From contig NZ_CP023777.1 of assembly GCF_002557795.1 (NCBI RefSeq), positions 2,489,001 to 2,553,000 on the forward strand: a stretch of DNA of 64,000 nt. The letters run 5' to 3'. The position numbers and the translations under genes are program-made. Numbering within the stretch: position 1 is the first letter of the stretch; every line of letters begins with the position of its first letter. Positions 35,416 to 45,956 of this stretch are shown one piece after another. Below the pieces are notes generated by a model. It had not been told where the DNA came from and did no database searches. It saw only the letters and a program-made list of their open reading frames with translations. This DNA is from Chitinophaga caeni. GTDB lineage: Bacteria > Bacteroidota > Bacteroidia > Chitinophagales > Chitinophagaceae.

Positions 35416-36432
35416 GTGGATATTGACCAAATTAAACAAATCCTGGAACGCTATAAGCAAGGAAAATGCTCCGTAGAAGAGCGGGAAGTGATAGAACAAT
35501 GGTTCGATAGCATCAATAGGAATGCTAATGCAATTATCGAAGATGACTTTTTACAGGAGCAGCTCGATGAAGTACAGGACCGATTGCAGGAGCAAATTCA
35601 TCCTAGGCAACTAAAAAGCATCCGCTCATCCCGGTGGCGATGGCTGAGTGTTGCAGCGGTATTAATACTCTCCCTTGGAGTCATTTACTCTTTATATACA
35701 AATAAAGCCTCTACCCATCAAGGTTTAGCAGATGCGGGCCATCCCAAGCTTAACAAGATCGTTAAGGATGGTTTCGTAGAAATAACTACCGCGCGTGGCG
35801 CCAGTGAAAGGATCGTATTATCTGACGGAAGTACCATTTCCCTGAATGCTTCCAGCAAATTGCGATACCCGGTTGATTTCGGTCCGTCCGCGAGGAACAT
35901 TTTCCTGGATGAAGGGGAGGCTTTTTTTAAAGTAGCGACCGATCAAAAACGGCCATTCACAGTCTTTTCGGGTGAACTATCTACCACGGCGCTCGGCACT
36001 TCTTTTAATATCAGGGCATATCCGCATGAACATAAAATAACAGTCGCTTTATTAACAGGTAAAGTAAAGGTAGATCAAAAGAATGTACAGCAAGAAAATG
36101 CCGGGCAGGTAATACTATTGCCCAGCGAGTTGTTGAGCTTTGACCGCAATTCCTTGCAAATGGTAAAATCTAATTTTTCTCAGCCGGATGAAATCGTCGG
36201 TTGGAAGCACGGCTACCTGGTATTTAAAGATGCCAGCCTGGGCGAAATTATCACCGAAATTGAAAATCGATACGATGTGAAAGTCATCAACGAAAGCGGC
36301 AAAGAAGATTGGAGTTATACGGGTTCATTTAAAGACGAAAGCTTGCAAGATGTCATCGAGACGATCTGCTTGACTAAAAATATTGATTATATGATCAAGA
36401 ATGACACAATAATTCTAACAAGTAAAAATTAA
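35416..36432 (+). CDS. FecR family anti-sigma factor
   Basis: 338 aa, GTG start. Cytoplasmic N-terminus (about 1-75) that would bind the sigma factor, a membrane helix at about 77-93 (WLSVAAVLILSLGVIYSLYT), and a periplasmic FecR domain (TARGASERIVLSDGSTISLNASSKLRYP...) ending in a C-terminal STN-like domain (EIITEIENRYDVKVIN) that contacts the SusC transducer. 7 nt before the SusC gene. Confidence 0.92.
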   Translation: MDIDQIKQILERYKQGKCSVEEREVIEQWFDSINRNANAIIEDDFLQEQLDEVQDRLQEQIHPRQLKSIRSSRWRWLSVAAVLILSLGVIYSLYTNKASTHQGLADAGHPKLNKIVKDGFVEITTARGASERIVLSDGSTISLNASSKLRYPVDFGPSARNIFLDEGEAFFKVATDQKRPFTVFSGELSTTALGTSFNIRAYPHEHKITVALLTGKVKVDQKNVQQENAGQVILLPSELLSFDRNSLQMVKSNFSQPDEIVGWKHGYLVFKDASLGEIITEIENRYDVKVINESGKEDWSYTGSFKDESLQDVIETICLTKNIDYMIKNDTIILTSKN

Positions 36433-36438
36433 GCAAGT

Positions 36439-39400
36439 ATGAACAAATACCTACGCTTTATGTATGCGTGTTGTACTGTAGGACTTGTTTTGGCCTTGCA
36501 ACTGGCGGTTTTAGGCCCCGCCAGTGCAGCAGCCAAGTCGCAGGAAGACATCAGCGTTTCCATCCAAGTTAAAAACAAGAACATTGAGGATGTATTCGCT
36601 ACCTTATCCGCTAAGACAGGTTTGAGTTTCCATTACGACAAATCTGAGTGCAACGTAAAGCAAAAAATTACGCTCAACTGTGTAAATGAGCCTTTGGAAG
36701 AGGTCCTGTACCAGTTATCCACCCAGACGGGACTTAAATTTACAAGAAAAAATAATAAAATAATAGTTCGCTTACCGGGAATAGCCGGGAATAATGCTCT
36801 TGAATCCGTTACGCTGGATGGTAAAGGATCCTTGGTCATCAATGTAAAAGGAACCGTGAAGGACGCGAAAGGCAGCCCGATCCCGGGTGTTACGGTGATG
36901 GTAAAAGGAACGAACAACGGTACGCAAACTGGCCCAGGTGGTACCTACTCCCTGCAAGCCAACGTTGGCGAAATTTTGGTGTTTCGCTCAATGGGATACA
37001 ATATCAAGGAAGCGATCATTCCAACTAGTGGCCTGGTGGATGTTGTTTTGGAAGATAATGTGAAGGCCCTGAGCGAATTCGTTGTGACGGCCTTGGGTAT
37101 TCAGAAGAAATCCAAGGAGTTGACCTATGCCACCCAGCAATTGAATGGTGATGAACTTTCTAAAGTAAAAGATGCGAACGTCATCAATAGCTTGGCCGGT
37201 AAAGCTGCCGGGGTAACGATCACCAGGAGCGCTTCCGGTATCGGCGGTTCCGCCAGGGTTGTTTTAAGGGGGAATAAATCCACCCGCGAGAACCAACCTT
37301 TATATATTATCGATGGTGTACCCATGGCGAATTTTTCCCCGGCGCAACCCACGGACGTCTGGGGGCAAGCCAACGGCATTGCCGTGACGGGTGGCCGTGA
37401 TGGCGGAGATGGTATATCAAATATTAACCCTGACGATATCGAGACGATTAATATCCTGAAAGGCGCTTCTGCCGCGGCTTTATACGGTAGCCAGGCAGCC
37501 AACGGCGTTATTATCATCACCACTAAAAAAGGTAAAAGCGGCCGCGTTCGGATCGATGTTTCCTCCGATTTTACGGTGGAGTCCGTGATGAAATTACCGG
37601 AACTGCAATATAAATACGGTCAAACGGAAAAACCGGGCGCTACGCCGGGAACACCCGAAAGCTGGGGGGAAGTAGTGAATGCGCCCAACCATGTAGTTGA
37701 TTTCTTCAACAAGGGTAATACCTGGAATAATTCCATCTCGCTCAGCGGCGGATCGGAAAAAGCGCAAACGTATTTCTCCTATTCCAATACAAATAATAAA
37801 GGGATACTACCATCCAGCGAATTTAAGCGGCATACTTTGAACTTCAGGGAAAGCTTACGTTTGCTGAATGATAAGTTGACCGTAGATGCGAACATCACTT
37901 TCGTTAATCAGAAATCGCATAATAGGTTAAGCCCGGGTATTTATTACAACCCCCTGCCCGGCTTATACCTATTCCCAAGGGGACAAGATTTCGATGATTA
38001 TGCTACTCATTTTGAAGGCTTCGTGCCATCCCGGAATTTTGACTTGCAGCGCTGGTGGAATATCGACTATAGCAATCCCGATGCAGATAACTGGAGGGGG
38101 CGCGATGATCAGCAAAACCCCTACTGGGTATTATACCGGACTGCTTCCGATGATAACCGCGATCGCGCCATGACTTCCATTACGGCAAAATACCAGTTAA
38201 CAGATTGGTTGAATGTACAGGCGAGGGGAAGCTTTGATAAATCGTATGATCAATATGAGCTGAAAGCCAATGCCGGCACCCAAATCGTAATTGCCCCAGC
38301 AAATGGTAGGTATATCAATGAAAAAGAACGCAATACCCAATTGTATGCCGACCTGATATTTAACTTGAATAAAAAACTCTCTGAAAATTGGAGGATCGGC
38401 GCTACCGTGGGTACAAGTATCACCGATACGAAGATGCATGACCGCAACATGGTCGGCGTAAATCAAAATGCCAGCCCCGGGTTAGAATATGCCAACAAGT
38501 TCTCTATTGCTAACATACAGGCCAATGCACTCGATGCCCAACACAGCATTCAACGCAGGCAATTGCAGGCTCTTTTTGGAAGCGTACAAGTAGGTTTGAA
38601 GGACTATTTGTTCCTGGACCTTACCGGGCGTAATGACTGGTCCAGCACCTTCGCGTTCACCCCCACAATGAGCAGCGGGTTCTTTTATTATTCTGCTGGT
38701 ATCACGAACGTGATCAGCGATATGCTAAGCCTGCCAAGTTTTATCAACTTTGCTAAGATAAGGGCTTCTTATGCTCAAGTGGGTAATGATATTGCACCCT
38801 ACAGCTCGCGGCCGGGGCAGTTCTCGCAGCAGATTCTCAGCGGGGTGGGCCGCGTTACCTTTAATACGAGGACCCCTTTACCGGGTATTTATATGAAGCC
38901 GGAAAAAAATGAATCTTTTGAAATAGGTTTCGAAACCCGGATGTTTGATGATAAGGTTAACCTGGACTTCACTTATTACGTGAATAATAACTTCAACCAA
39001 TACATGGAAGTTCCTGCCCCCGTAGGTTCCGGTTATACGATATACTACCTGAACCTTGGGAATATCCGCAACCACGGCGTGGAAGCCATGTTAACTTTAA
39101 CGCCGCTCAGGACCAATAATTTCAGGTGGAATTCATCTTTCAACTTTGCCGCCAACAGGAACAAGATCGTGAAATTAAGTGATCCGGATGTGCCGGGAGC
39201 ATCGCCTTCAAATATGTTTACCCTTACGCAATTCGGTGTAAATATGTACGGCTCTTTCATCCGTGAAGGTGGTTCTTGGGGTGATATTTATGCCAACCGT
39301 GAACTTGCTTACAATGACGAGGGGCAACTCCTGGTGAAGTTAAATTCCCAAACGAACCGCTATGAACCTGTTATCAATACATTGTCACAGGAGCCGAAAA

Positions 39401-39933
39401 AGGTTGGAAATCCCAATCCTGATTTCATGTTGGGTTGGAACAACAGCTTTGACTACAAAGATTTATCGGTTAGTTTCTTAATCGATGGCCGTTTCGGGGG
39501 AAAAGTGATGAGCGTAACGCAATCGGTATTAGATGCATACGGTGTGTCGAAGGTTACAGCAAATGCGCGTGATAATGGCGGCGTTCCCGTGAATGCGTTC
39601 GATGTCGAGAATGATAAGGCCGTGAGCAGCCTCGATCCGAGGGATTATTATTTTAACGTTGGCGGTCGTGCGGGCATCGGGGAACTGTATATGTACGATG
39701 CCACTTCGATCCGTTTACGCGAATTGGCTATCAGCTATAAATTACCCTTGAAAGCAAAATGGTTGAGAGATGTAAGATTAGGTATTATCGGTAGAAACTT
39801 ATTCTTCTTTAAATGCGATGCTCCTTTTGATCCCGAATTATCGATGGGTACCGGGAATGGTTTGCAGGGTATCGATGTATTCGGGTTACCTGCTACGCGC
39901 AGCTTAGGAGTAAATCTGAAAGTAGGTTTCTAA
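36439..39933 (+). CDS. SusC/RagA-type TonB-linked outer-membrane receptor with STN domain
   Basis: 1164 aa. Signal peptide (about 1-33), then an STN signalling domain (about 38-112) as in FecA-type transducers, a carboxypeptidase-D-like repeat (KGTVKDAKGSPIPGVTVMVKGTNNGTQT), the plug domain with LYIIDGVPM and GASAAALYGSQAANGVIIITTKKGK, and a long C-terminal beta-barrel. Imports oligosaccharides or similar nutrients with the SusD partner. The STN domain links substrate binding to the adjacent FecR/sigma pair; the substrate is not determined. Confidence 0.95.
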   Translation: MNKYLRFMYACCTVGLVLALQLAVLGPASAAAKSQEDISVSIQVKNKNIEDVFATLSAKTGLSFHYDKSECNVKQKITLNCVNEPLEEVLYQLSTQTGLKFTRKNNKIIVRLPGIAGNNALESVTLDGKGSLVINVKGTVKDAKGSPIPGVTVMVKGTNNGTQTGPGGTYSLQANVGEILVFRSMGYNIKEAIIPTSGLVDVVLEDNVKALSEFVVTALGIQKKSKELTYATQQLNGDELSKVKDANVINSLAGKAAGVTITRSASGIGGSARVVLRGNKSTRENQPLYIIDGVPMANFSPAQPTDVWGQANGIAVTGGRDGGDGISNINPDDIETINILKGASAAALYGSQAANGVIIITTKKGKSGRVRIDVSSDFTVESVMKLPELQYKYGQTEKPGATPGTPESWGEVVNAPNHVVDFFNKGNTWNNSISLSGGSEKAQTYFSYSNTNNKGILPSSEFKRHTLNFRESLRLLNDKLTVDANITFVNQKSHNRLSPGIYYNPLPGLYLFPRGQDFDDYATHFEGFVPSRNFDLQRWWNIDYSNPDADNWRGRDDQQNPYWVLYRTASDDNRDRAMTSITAKYQLTDWLNVQARGSFDKSYDQYELKANAGTQIVIAPANGRYINEKERNTQLYADLIFNLNKKLSENWRIGATVGTSITDTKMHDRNMVGVNQNASPGLEYANKFSIANIQANALDAQHSIQRRQLQALFGSVQVGLKDYLFLDLTGRNDWSSTFAFTPTMSSGFFYYSAGITNVISDMLSLPSFINFAKIRASYAQVGNDIAPYSSRPGQFSQQILSGVGRVTFNTRTPLPGIYMKPEKNESFEIGFETRMFDDKVNLDFTYYVNNNFNQYMEVPAPVGSGYTIYYLNLGNIRNHGVEAMLTLTPLRTNNFRWNSSFNFAANRNKIVKLSDPDVPGASPSNMFTLTQFGVNMYGSFIREGGSWGDIYANRELAYNDEGQLLVKLNSQTNRYEPVINTLSQEPKKVGNPNPDFMLGWNNSFDYKDLSVSFLIDGRFGGKVMSVTQSVLDAYGVSKVTANARDNGGVPVNAFDVENDKAVSSLDPRDYYFNVGGRAGIGELYMYDATSIRLRELAISYKLPLKAKWLRDVRLGIIGRNLFFFKCDAPFDPELSMGTGNGLQGIDVFGLPATRSLGVNLKVGF

Positions 39934-39965
39934 TCAATATTTATCATGCAGTTAATTCATCAAAA

Positions 39966-41567
39966 ATGAAAAAAAATAATTATAAATCTACTCTGAAATC
40001 ACTTGGTATTGCCGTGGGAGCCGCTTGTTTGCTCACGGCTTGTACCAAGAATTTCGAGAATATCAACACGAATCCTTACGATTATTCTGAAGAGGAGTTA
40101 GCGAAGGACTTCAGGTATCTTGGTGATCCCTTGGTACAAGTAATCAATAATGTTTACAGCGTAGATCCGGTTTGGGTTGCCCAGGTTCAACAAAACCTGA
40201 ATGCAGATGTGTATTCCGGCTACATGATGTCACCTACTCCTTTCGCCGGGAATGTCAATAATTTGAACTACAGTTTCATCGACGGTTGGAATACGAATAT
40301 CTGGAGCGTTCCATATACGAATATTATGCCGCCTTGCAAATTCGTAATCGACAGGGCTTATGGTAAGTTCAACGACTTTTATGCCTGGGCTAAGATATTG
40401 AGGGTACTAGGTATGCATAGGGTCAGTGATATTTACGGCCCGATCATATATTCACATTATGGAGAGATCAACGAAGATGGTTCTATTACTTACGATACGC
40501 AGGAAGAAGTGTACGATGCGTTTTTCGCGGATCTTTCCGAAGCTATAGACACTTTGACTGCATTTGAAAATCGCGGCGCCGTTAAAGCGTTTACACAGTT
40601 CGATAAAGTTTATGGTGGTAGTTATAAAAAGTGGGTACAGTTTGCCAATACCTTACGCCTGAGATTAGCCATCAGGATTTCAAAAGTAGCGCCTGCTAAA
40701 GCCAAAGAGCAGGGAGAAGCGGCCTTGACCCATCCATTTGGTTTGCTTGCCGATGGTGCAACCGATAATACCTTGGTTGATATCGCTCCTTTGCAGCACC
40801 CTCTGAATGTTTACTCCGGTTCATGGGGAGATATTCGTATGGGTGCTCCGATGGAGTCCTTCCTGGTGGGGTATAACGACCCGCGTATTTCCATATATTT
40901 CGATACGGCTAAGTCGATCATCGGCGGCGTATACAAAGGTATCAGGAATGGTATCGCCATATCTAGCAAGGATACTTACGCCGGTTTTTCTGCCTTGAAA
41001 CCCGTTGAATCAAAAGTACAGTTGATGACCGCTGCCGAAGCATGGTTCCTGAAAGCGGAAGCTGCTTTGTACGATTGGGCGAATGCCGGGAACGCGCAAG
41101 AAGATTATGAAAAAGGCATCCTGGCATCGTTTACGCAGCATGGACTAGTTGCCAATTACTCGGATTACATTGCCGATAATAGCAGTAAACCTTTACCGTA
41201 CAGCGATCCTCAAAATCCCGGTAATAACGTGGCAATTGGAAATGCTAACCTCAGCACGATTACGATCGCCTGGAATGAAGGTGCATCGCAAGCTGAAAAA
41301 TTAGAAAGAATTATCACGCAAAAATGGATCGCAACTTTCCCTGAAGGTTGCGAAGCTTGGGCCGAGTTCCGCAGAACAAGGTATCCCAAGTTGTTTCCCG
41401 TGGTTGTAAATAATAGTAACGGGGCCATTCCTACCGAACAATTCGTAAGAAGGATCAGCTATCCTTCCAGCGAATACAGTACGAATAAATCCGCAGTAGA
41501 AAAAGCAGTTGCTTCACTAGGTGGCCCGGATACGGGCGGCACTCCTTTATGGTGGGATATTAATTAA
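39966..41567 (+). CDS. SusD/RagB family nutrient-binding lipoprotein
   Basis: 533 aa, lipoprotein signal with Cys in LLTACTKNFENINTNP (about residue 26). The NINTNPYDY motif and the later helical TPR-like fold match the SusD-like_2 group. It caps the SusC barrel at the cell surface. No glycoside hydrolase follows, so the substrate cannot be read from the locus. Confidence 0.93.
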   Translation: MKKNNYKSTLKSLGIAVGAACLLTACTKNFENINTNPYDYSEEELAKDFRYLGDPLVQVINNVYSVDPVWVAQVQQNLNADVYSGYMMSPTPFAGNVNNLNYSFIDGWNTNIWSVPYTNIMPPCKFVIDRAYGKFNDFYAWAKILRVLGMHRVSDIYGPIIYSHYGEINEDGSITYDTQEEVYDAFFADLSEAIDTLTAFENRGAVKAFTQFDKVYGGSYKKWVQFANTLRLRLAIRISKVAPAKAKEQGEAALTHPFGLLADGATDNTLVDIAPLQHPLNVYSGSWGDIRMGAPMESFLVGYNDPRISIYFDTAKSIIGGVYKGIRNGIAISSKDTYAGFSALKPVESKVQLMTAAEAWFLKAEAALYDWANAGNAQEDYEKGILASFTQHGLVANYSDYIADNSSKPLPYSDPQNPGNNVAIGNANLSTITIAWNEGASQAEKLERIITQKWIATFPEGCEAWAEFRRTRYPKLFPVVVNNSNGAIPTEQFVRRISYPSSEYSTNKSAVEKAVASLGGPDTGGTPLWWDIN

Positions 41568-41602
41568 GAACTAAGATTAAATACTACATTCTCTTAAACA
41601 AA

Positions 41603-41630
41603 TACCGGTCCTGTTGAGGACCGGTAATTT
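41603..41630. terminator. bidirectional terminator between SusD and MBL-rhodanese genes
   Basis: TACCGGTCCT, GTTG loop and AGGACCGGTA form a 10-bp perfect stem between two convergent genes, followed by ATTTTCATT on the plus strand; upstream AAA-rich sequence gives T-rich flank on the minus strand. Confidence 0.75.
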
Positions 41631-41660
41631 TCATTCTATCGAAGCATTCACCTATTAATG

Positions 41661-43019
41661 TTAATGTTGTAAAGCTTGTTTAAAGTTGTTAATATCGGTG
41701 CTTAAATCTACTATCTTCAAATCCGGTCTTACAGATTGCAACAAGCTCGCACCCACCGCGGAGCGGTAACCTCCGGCACAATGAATTAATACCGGTTTAC
41801 CTGTTTTGATTTCACTTGCACGATCTTTCAACTCTGCCAACGGGATGTTAACACTGGTCTCGAAGATATTATTGGTAGCATGTTCTCCCTTCTGGCGGAT
41901 ATCCACGATGTAATATTCACCGCTTTCATCCGGGTTGCCTTTTACATTTGCACGGGTAATATCTTTTACCGGGAATTGTTTTCCAACAATAACTCCCTTC
42001 ACGGCAGTTTCATACCCGATCTTCGCGGTTCTTTCCAAGATGTTTGCCTTGTCTTCATCATTTGGTACCACGATATAAAATGCTTTACCGGGATCGACCA
42101 GGCTGCCCAGCCATGTTTCGTACTTATCATTTTCTGCTGCTTGAATATTGATCGCTCCTTTTAAGTGCCCGGCTTTAAAATCTGCCTCGGGACGCGTATC
42201 CACGATATCAGCATCTTCATCAAGAATTGCATCTGCTTGCAAAGATGGAATGCCGGCTATACTGGCAGCTAATGATTCAGCGCCATTCCGGTTAATTTCC
42301 ACATCGAAGGGGAAATATTTCGGGATGAAGGGCTGATCGGCTAGCAGCGATTCAACAAATTCTTCTTCGCTCATATCCTGCAATGCCCAATTGGTGATCC
42401 TTTGGTTAGCCAAGGTATCTGATAACTCATCGCTTAAATTTTTTCCGCAAAGCGAACCTGCCCCGTGAGCGGGGTATACGACCGCTTTCCCGTCAATTTG
42501 CGGTAAGATGTTTTGGATGGATTGATGCATTTGACGGGCAAGTTCCTGCCTTTTTGCATGGATCTTTCCTGCACCCTCGCGTAGATCAGGTCTGCCGACA
42601 TCACCGATAAACAAGAAGTCGCCGGTAAATAACGCTACTTCCTGGCCATGCTCATCCATTAATAAATATGTATTACTATCCGGTGAATGACCGGGTGTAT
42701 GTAAAGCTTTAATCGTTGCATTTCCACCGATTTGAATCGTGTCGCCATGGTTAAACGATTGGTACGGGTAACTTACCCCGACCAAGTCATTTACCAGGAT
42801 TTGCGCACCTGTTTCCCGGTGAATCTGTAAATGGCTGCTGACAAAATCGGCATGCGGATGTGTTTCCAACACGTACATGATTTTACTTCCGGTGGAAGCT
42901 GCCAAGTCATAATAAGGTTTCGGATCCCTGGACGGATCAACCAGGATCATTTGCCCGTTGTTCCAAACGGCATAAGAAGCTTGTGCTAAAGGCTTATCAT
43001 AAAATTGTTTGATGTTCAT
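41661..43019 (-). CDS. MBL-fold hydrolase with two rhodanese domains
   Basis: 452 aa. N-terminal metallo-beta-lactamase domain of the persulfide-dioxygenase type, THPHADFVSSH at 53-63 (H54, H56, D58); the usual HADH histidine is Phe here. C-terminal part holds two rhodanese domains: the first (about 255-345) lacks a Cys, the second has C414 in IHCAGGYRS. It probably acts on persulfide or thiosulfate sulfur. Start chosen at 43019 (MNIKQFYDKP), which places a Crp/Fnr-type palindrome at the same distance as in the YeeE operon. Confidence 0.9.
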   Translation of the reverse strand: MNIKQFYDKPLAQASYAVWNNGQMILVDPSRDPKPYYDLAASTGSKIMYVLETHPHADFVSSHLQIHRETGAQILVNDLVGVSYPYQSFNHGDTIQIGGNATIKALHTPGHSPDSNTYLLMDEHGQEVALFTGDFLFIGDVGRPDLREGAGKIHAKRQELARQMHQSIQNILPQIDGKAVVYPAHGAGSLCGKNLSDELSDTLANQRITNWALQDMSEEEFVESLLADQPFIPKYFPFDVEINRNGAESLAASIAGIPSLQADAILDEDADIVDTRPEADFKAGHLKGAINIQAAENDKYETWLGSLVDPGKAFYIVVPNDEDKANILERTAKIGYETAVKGVIVGKQFPVKDITRANVKGNPDESGEYYIVDIRQKGEHATNNIFETSVNIPLAELKDRASEIKTGKPVLIHCAGGYRSAVGASLLQSVRPDLKIVDLSTDINNFKQALQH

Positions 43020-43037
43020 AACTTTCATCATTTTATA

Positions 43038-43045
43038 CAAATGTA
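43038..43045 (-). promoter_or_regulatory. -7 box of the MBL-rhodanese gene
   Basis: TACATTTG on the minus strand matches TAnnTTTG exactly. Its position puts the Crp-like palindrome centre about 41 bp upstream of the predicted transcription start, the class II activator position. Confidence 0.5.
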
Positions 43046-43066
43046 TAGCGGATCAAATGTTTAATT

Positions 43067-43082
43067 CGTGACCTGGGTCACA
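43067..43082 (-). promoter_or_regulatory. Crp/Fnr-type operator upstream of MBL-rhodanese gene
   Basis: CGTGACCTGGGTCACA fits TGTGA-N6-TCACA with one mismatch and contains the perfect inverted repeat GTGACC-TG-GGTCAC. It lies 47 nt before the start codon. Confidence 0.55.
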
Positions 43083-43249
43083 CTGCCTACTGATTTAAAC
43101 CCAACATTTAACAAGGGGTAATTGTTTGAAAGTTAATTTATAAATGATTTATAATTAAATTGTTATAAATATTTTATGAGGTATGTTTCCAGTAATATAT
43201 CTAATCCCCATTTTATTCACATACCCTTCCATGCGTCTCCTATTAGGCT

Positions 43250-43257
43250 TATATTTG
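43250..43257 (+). promoter_or_regulatory. -7 box abutting the mutS start
   Basis: TATATTTG is an exact TAnnTTTG box ending 4 nt before ATG 43262, implying a leaderless or near-leaderless mRNA. No clear TTTG at -33 (TTCC). Confidence 0.4.
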
Positions 43258-43261
43258 CCGC

Positions 43262-45871
43262 ATGGCTAAAAGTAAAAAAGAAGAAACACCACTTATGCAA
43301 CAGCACAAGGCGATCAAGGCGAAATATCCCGGTGCCGTATTGCTGTTCAGGGTGGGCGACTTTTACGAAACATTCAACGAGGACGCCGTTATAGCTGCAC
43401 AGGTTTTAGGAATCGTTTTAACAAAAAGGGCCAATGGTTCTGCATCATATGTTGATTTGGCGGGTTTCCCGCACCATTCTTTGGATACATACCTGCACAA
43501 ATTAGTGAAGGCAGGCTACCGCGTTGCCGTATGCGATCAGCTCGAAGATCCTAAAACAGCCAAGGGTATCGTTAAAAGGGGCGTGACTGAAATGGTGACA
43601 CCCGGCGTTGCCGTGAATGATAAACTTTTAGATAATGCCAATAATAATTTCTTAGCCGCGGTACATTTAAGTGATAAAATTAACGGCGTTGCTTTCCTGG
43701 ATATATCTACGGGCGAGTTTTTCGTGGCGCAAGGAAATTTAGAATATATCGATAAGCTGTTGCAAAGTTTCAAACCGGCAGAGGTCATATTTGCTAAACA
43801 GCAACAGAAGTTTTTCAAGGAGCAATTCGGGTCTAAATTTTATACTTATACCCTCGAAGAATGGATATTTACACAAACCTATGCATACGAATTGCTATGC
43901 AAACATTTTGAAACACATTCGCTCAAGGGCTTCGGTATAGAGGGAATGAATGAAGCCGTTATTGCGGCAGGGGCGGCTATCCATTATTTAAAAGATACGG
44001 AACATCCGCATTTGCAGCACATCTCTAATATCCAGCGGATCGATCAAGATGATTTCCTTTGGATGGATCGCTTCACGATCAGGAATTTGGAACTATTACA
44101 AAGTACCGTGGAGAACGGCAATTCCTTGATACAGGTACTGGATCATACGTTGACCCCGATGGGCGCCCGGTTGTTGAAAAGATGGTTGGTATTCCCCTTG
44201 AGAGATAAATTAGCCATAGAAGAGCGTTTGAATACAGTTGAGTTTTTCATCAAGGAATCGGAATTATCTTCGGAACTCCGCCATCTTTTAAAGCAGGTCG
44301 GTGATTTGGAAAGGTTGGTGTCCAAGATACCGATGAAAAAAATTAATCCCAGGGAAGTATTGCAATTAGCGCGGGCCTTGCAACAGGTGGAATTAATCAA
44401 ACATTTATTAGCAGCCAATCATAATGATTACTTGCACAAGATCAGCGAGCAACTGGATCCTTGCGCGGAGATGTTGAAACGTGTATTGAATGAAATTGAT
44501 GAAAATGCTCCTGCCTTGGCAAATAAAGGCGGGGTAATGAAAGCGGGGGTGAATACGGAGCTGGATGATTTGAGGAAGATAGCGCATTCCGGCAAAGAAT
44601 TTTTATTACAAATTCAACAGAAAGAATCCGAAGCTACCGGCATCCCTTCCCTGAAGATCGCGTTCAACAACGTGTTCGGTTATTACCTGGAAGTAACGAA
44701 TACGCATAAGAATAAAGTACCGGAAACATGGATCAGGAAACAAACCTTGGCCAACGCGGAAAGGTATATCACGCCCGAATTAAAAGAATACGAAGAAAAA
44801 ATTGTGGGCGCCGAAGAAAAAATCCAGGTGTTGGAATTACAACTGTTCGACAACCTGGTGCAGTCTTTACAACAATATATCCAGCCGATCCAACTTGATG
44901 CGCAATTATTGGCAAGGTTGGACGTGCTGTTATGCTTTGCCCAGGACGCCCTACAGTTTAAATACCGCCGACCGGAGATCACCGACGGCTACGGCATCGA
45001 TATAAAAGAAGGAAGGCACCCGGTAATAGAACGGGGCTTGCCGATGGGGGAAACTTATGTAAGCAATGATTTATTGCTCGACAAGGAACAGCAGCAGATC
45101 ATTATTCTTACTGGTCCTAACATGAGCGGTAAGTCGGCCCTGTTGAGGCAAACGGCCCTCATCACGCTAATGGCCCACATCGGTAGTTTCGTACCTGCCG
45201 GCAGTGCGGTCATCGGTTTAACGGATAAAATCTTCACCCGTGTTGGCGCTTCCGACAATTTAAGCGGCGGCGAATCAACCTTCATGGTGGAAATGAACGA
45301 AACGGCCAGTATCATTAATAACTTAACTGCCAGGAGCCTGGTGATTTTAGATGAAATCGGTAGGGGTACGAGTACTTACGATGGTATTTCTATTGCCTGG
45401 AGCATCGTGGAATATTTGCATGATATGACGGCGCATCATCCCAAGACATTGTTCGCCACGCACTACCATGAATTAAATGAACTGGAGAACAAGCATTCCC
45501 GCGTGAAGAATTACCATATCACGAATAAGGAAGTTGGTAATAAAATTATTTTCTTAAGAAAACTTGCCCCCGGAGGGAGCAGGCATAGCTTCGGTATCCA
45601 CGTAGCTAAAATTGCCGGTATGCCGCCCCAATTAATTGACCGTGCAAATGATATCCTGAAACTTTTGGAATCGCAACATATCGATGCTTCCCTGCAATCG
45701 GCAGTAGAACAAATAGAGGCGCCGATGCCAAAGATGCAACTGAGTATTTTTGATACCCATACGGAAGTGTTCCAGGAAATACGCGAGAAATTAGAAGCTA
45801 CCGATATTAACCGGCTTACTCCTGTAGAAGCTTTGTTGAAGTTGAATGAAATTAAAGCAATGTTGCATTAA
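43262..45871 (+). CDS. mutS: DNA mismatch repair protein MutS
   Basis: 869 aa, full length. Mismatch-binding N-terminal domain with the GDFYETF motif (Phe wedge, about residues 31-37), central clamp/lever region, and C-terminal ABC ATPase with Walker A GPNMSGK at 618-624, the signature SGGESTFM and Walker B VILDEIGRGTS, then a TDIN...LNEIKAM helical tail. Recognises base mismatches and short loops. Follows the MBL-rhodanese promoter region in divergent orientation. No MutL nearby. Confidence 0.97.
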   Translation: MAKSKKEETPLMQQHKAIKAKYPGAVLLFRVGDFYETFNEDAVIAAQVLGIVLTKRANGSASYVDLAGFPHHSLDTYLHKLVKAGYRVAVCDQLEDPKTAKGIVKRGVTEMVTPGVAVNDKLLDNANNNFLAAVHLSDKINGVAFLDISTGEFFVAQGNLEYIDKLLQSFKPAEVIFAKQQQKFFKEQFGSKFYTYTLEEWIFTQTYAYELLCKHFETHSLKGFGIEGMNEAVIAAGAAIHYLKDTEHPHLQHISNIQRIDQDDFLWMDRFTIRNLELLQSTVENGNSLIQVLDHTLTPMGARLLKRWLVFPLRDKLAIEERLNTVEFFIKESELSSELRHLLKQVGDLERLVSKIPMKKINPREVLQLARALQQVELIKHLLAANHNDYLHKISEQLDPCAEMLKRVLNEIDENAPALANKGGVMKAGVNTELDDLRKIAHSGKEFLLQIQQKESEATGIPSLKIAFNNVFGYYLEVTNTHKNKVPETWIRKQTLANAERYITPELKEYEEKIVGAEEKIQVLELQLFDNLVQSLQQYIQPIQLDAQLLARLDVLLCFAQDALQFKYRRPEITDGYGIDIKEGRHPVIERGLPMGETYVSNDLLLDKEQQQIIILTGPNMSGKSALLRQTALITLMAHIGSFVPAGSAVIGLTDKIFTRVGASDNLSGGESTFMVEMNETASIINNLTARSLVILDEIGRGTSTYDGISIAWSIVEYLHDMTAHHPKTLFATHYHELNELENKHSRVKNYHITNKEVGNKIIFLRKLAPGGSRHSFGIHVAKIAGMPPQLIDRANDILKLLESQHIDASLQSAVEQIEAPMPKMQLSIFDTHTEVFQEIREKLEATDINRLTPVEALLKLNEIKAMLH

Positions 45872-45956
45872 ATAATTTTGTCTTGATTTCTGCTGACCCG
45901 ACCTTGGAAACTACAGGTTGTTTCAAGATAAATTCGAAGGTTCGAACAGGAAAATA

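Noticed and set aside
41661..43040. ATG 43040 for the MBL-rhodanese gene
   Set aside because: Possible, but ATG 43019 matches the family start and gives the operator distance seen in the YeeE operon.
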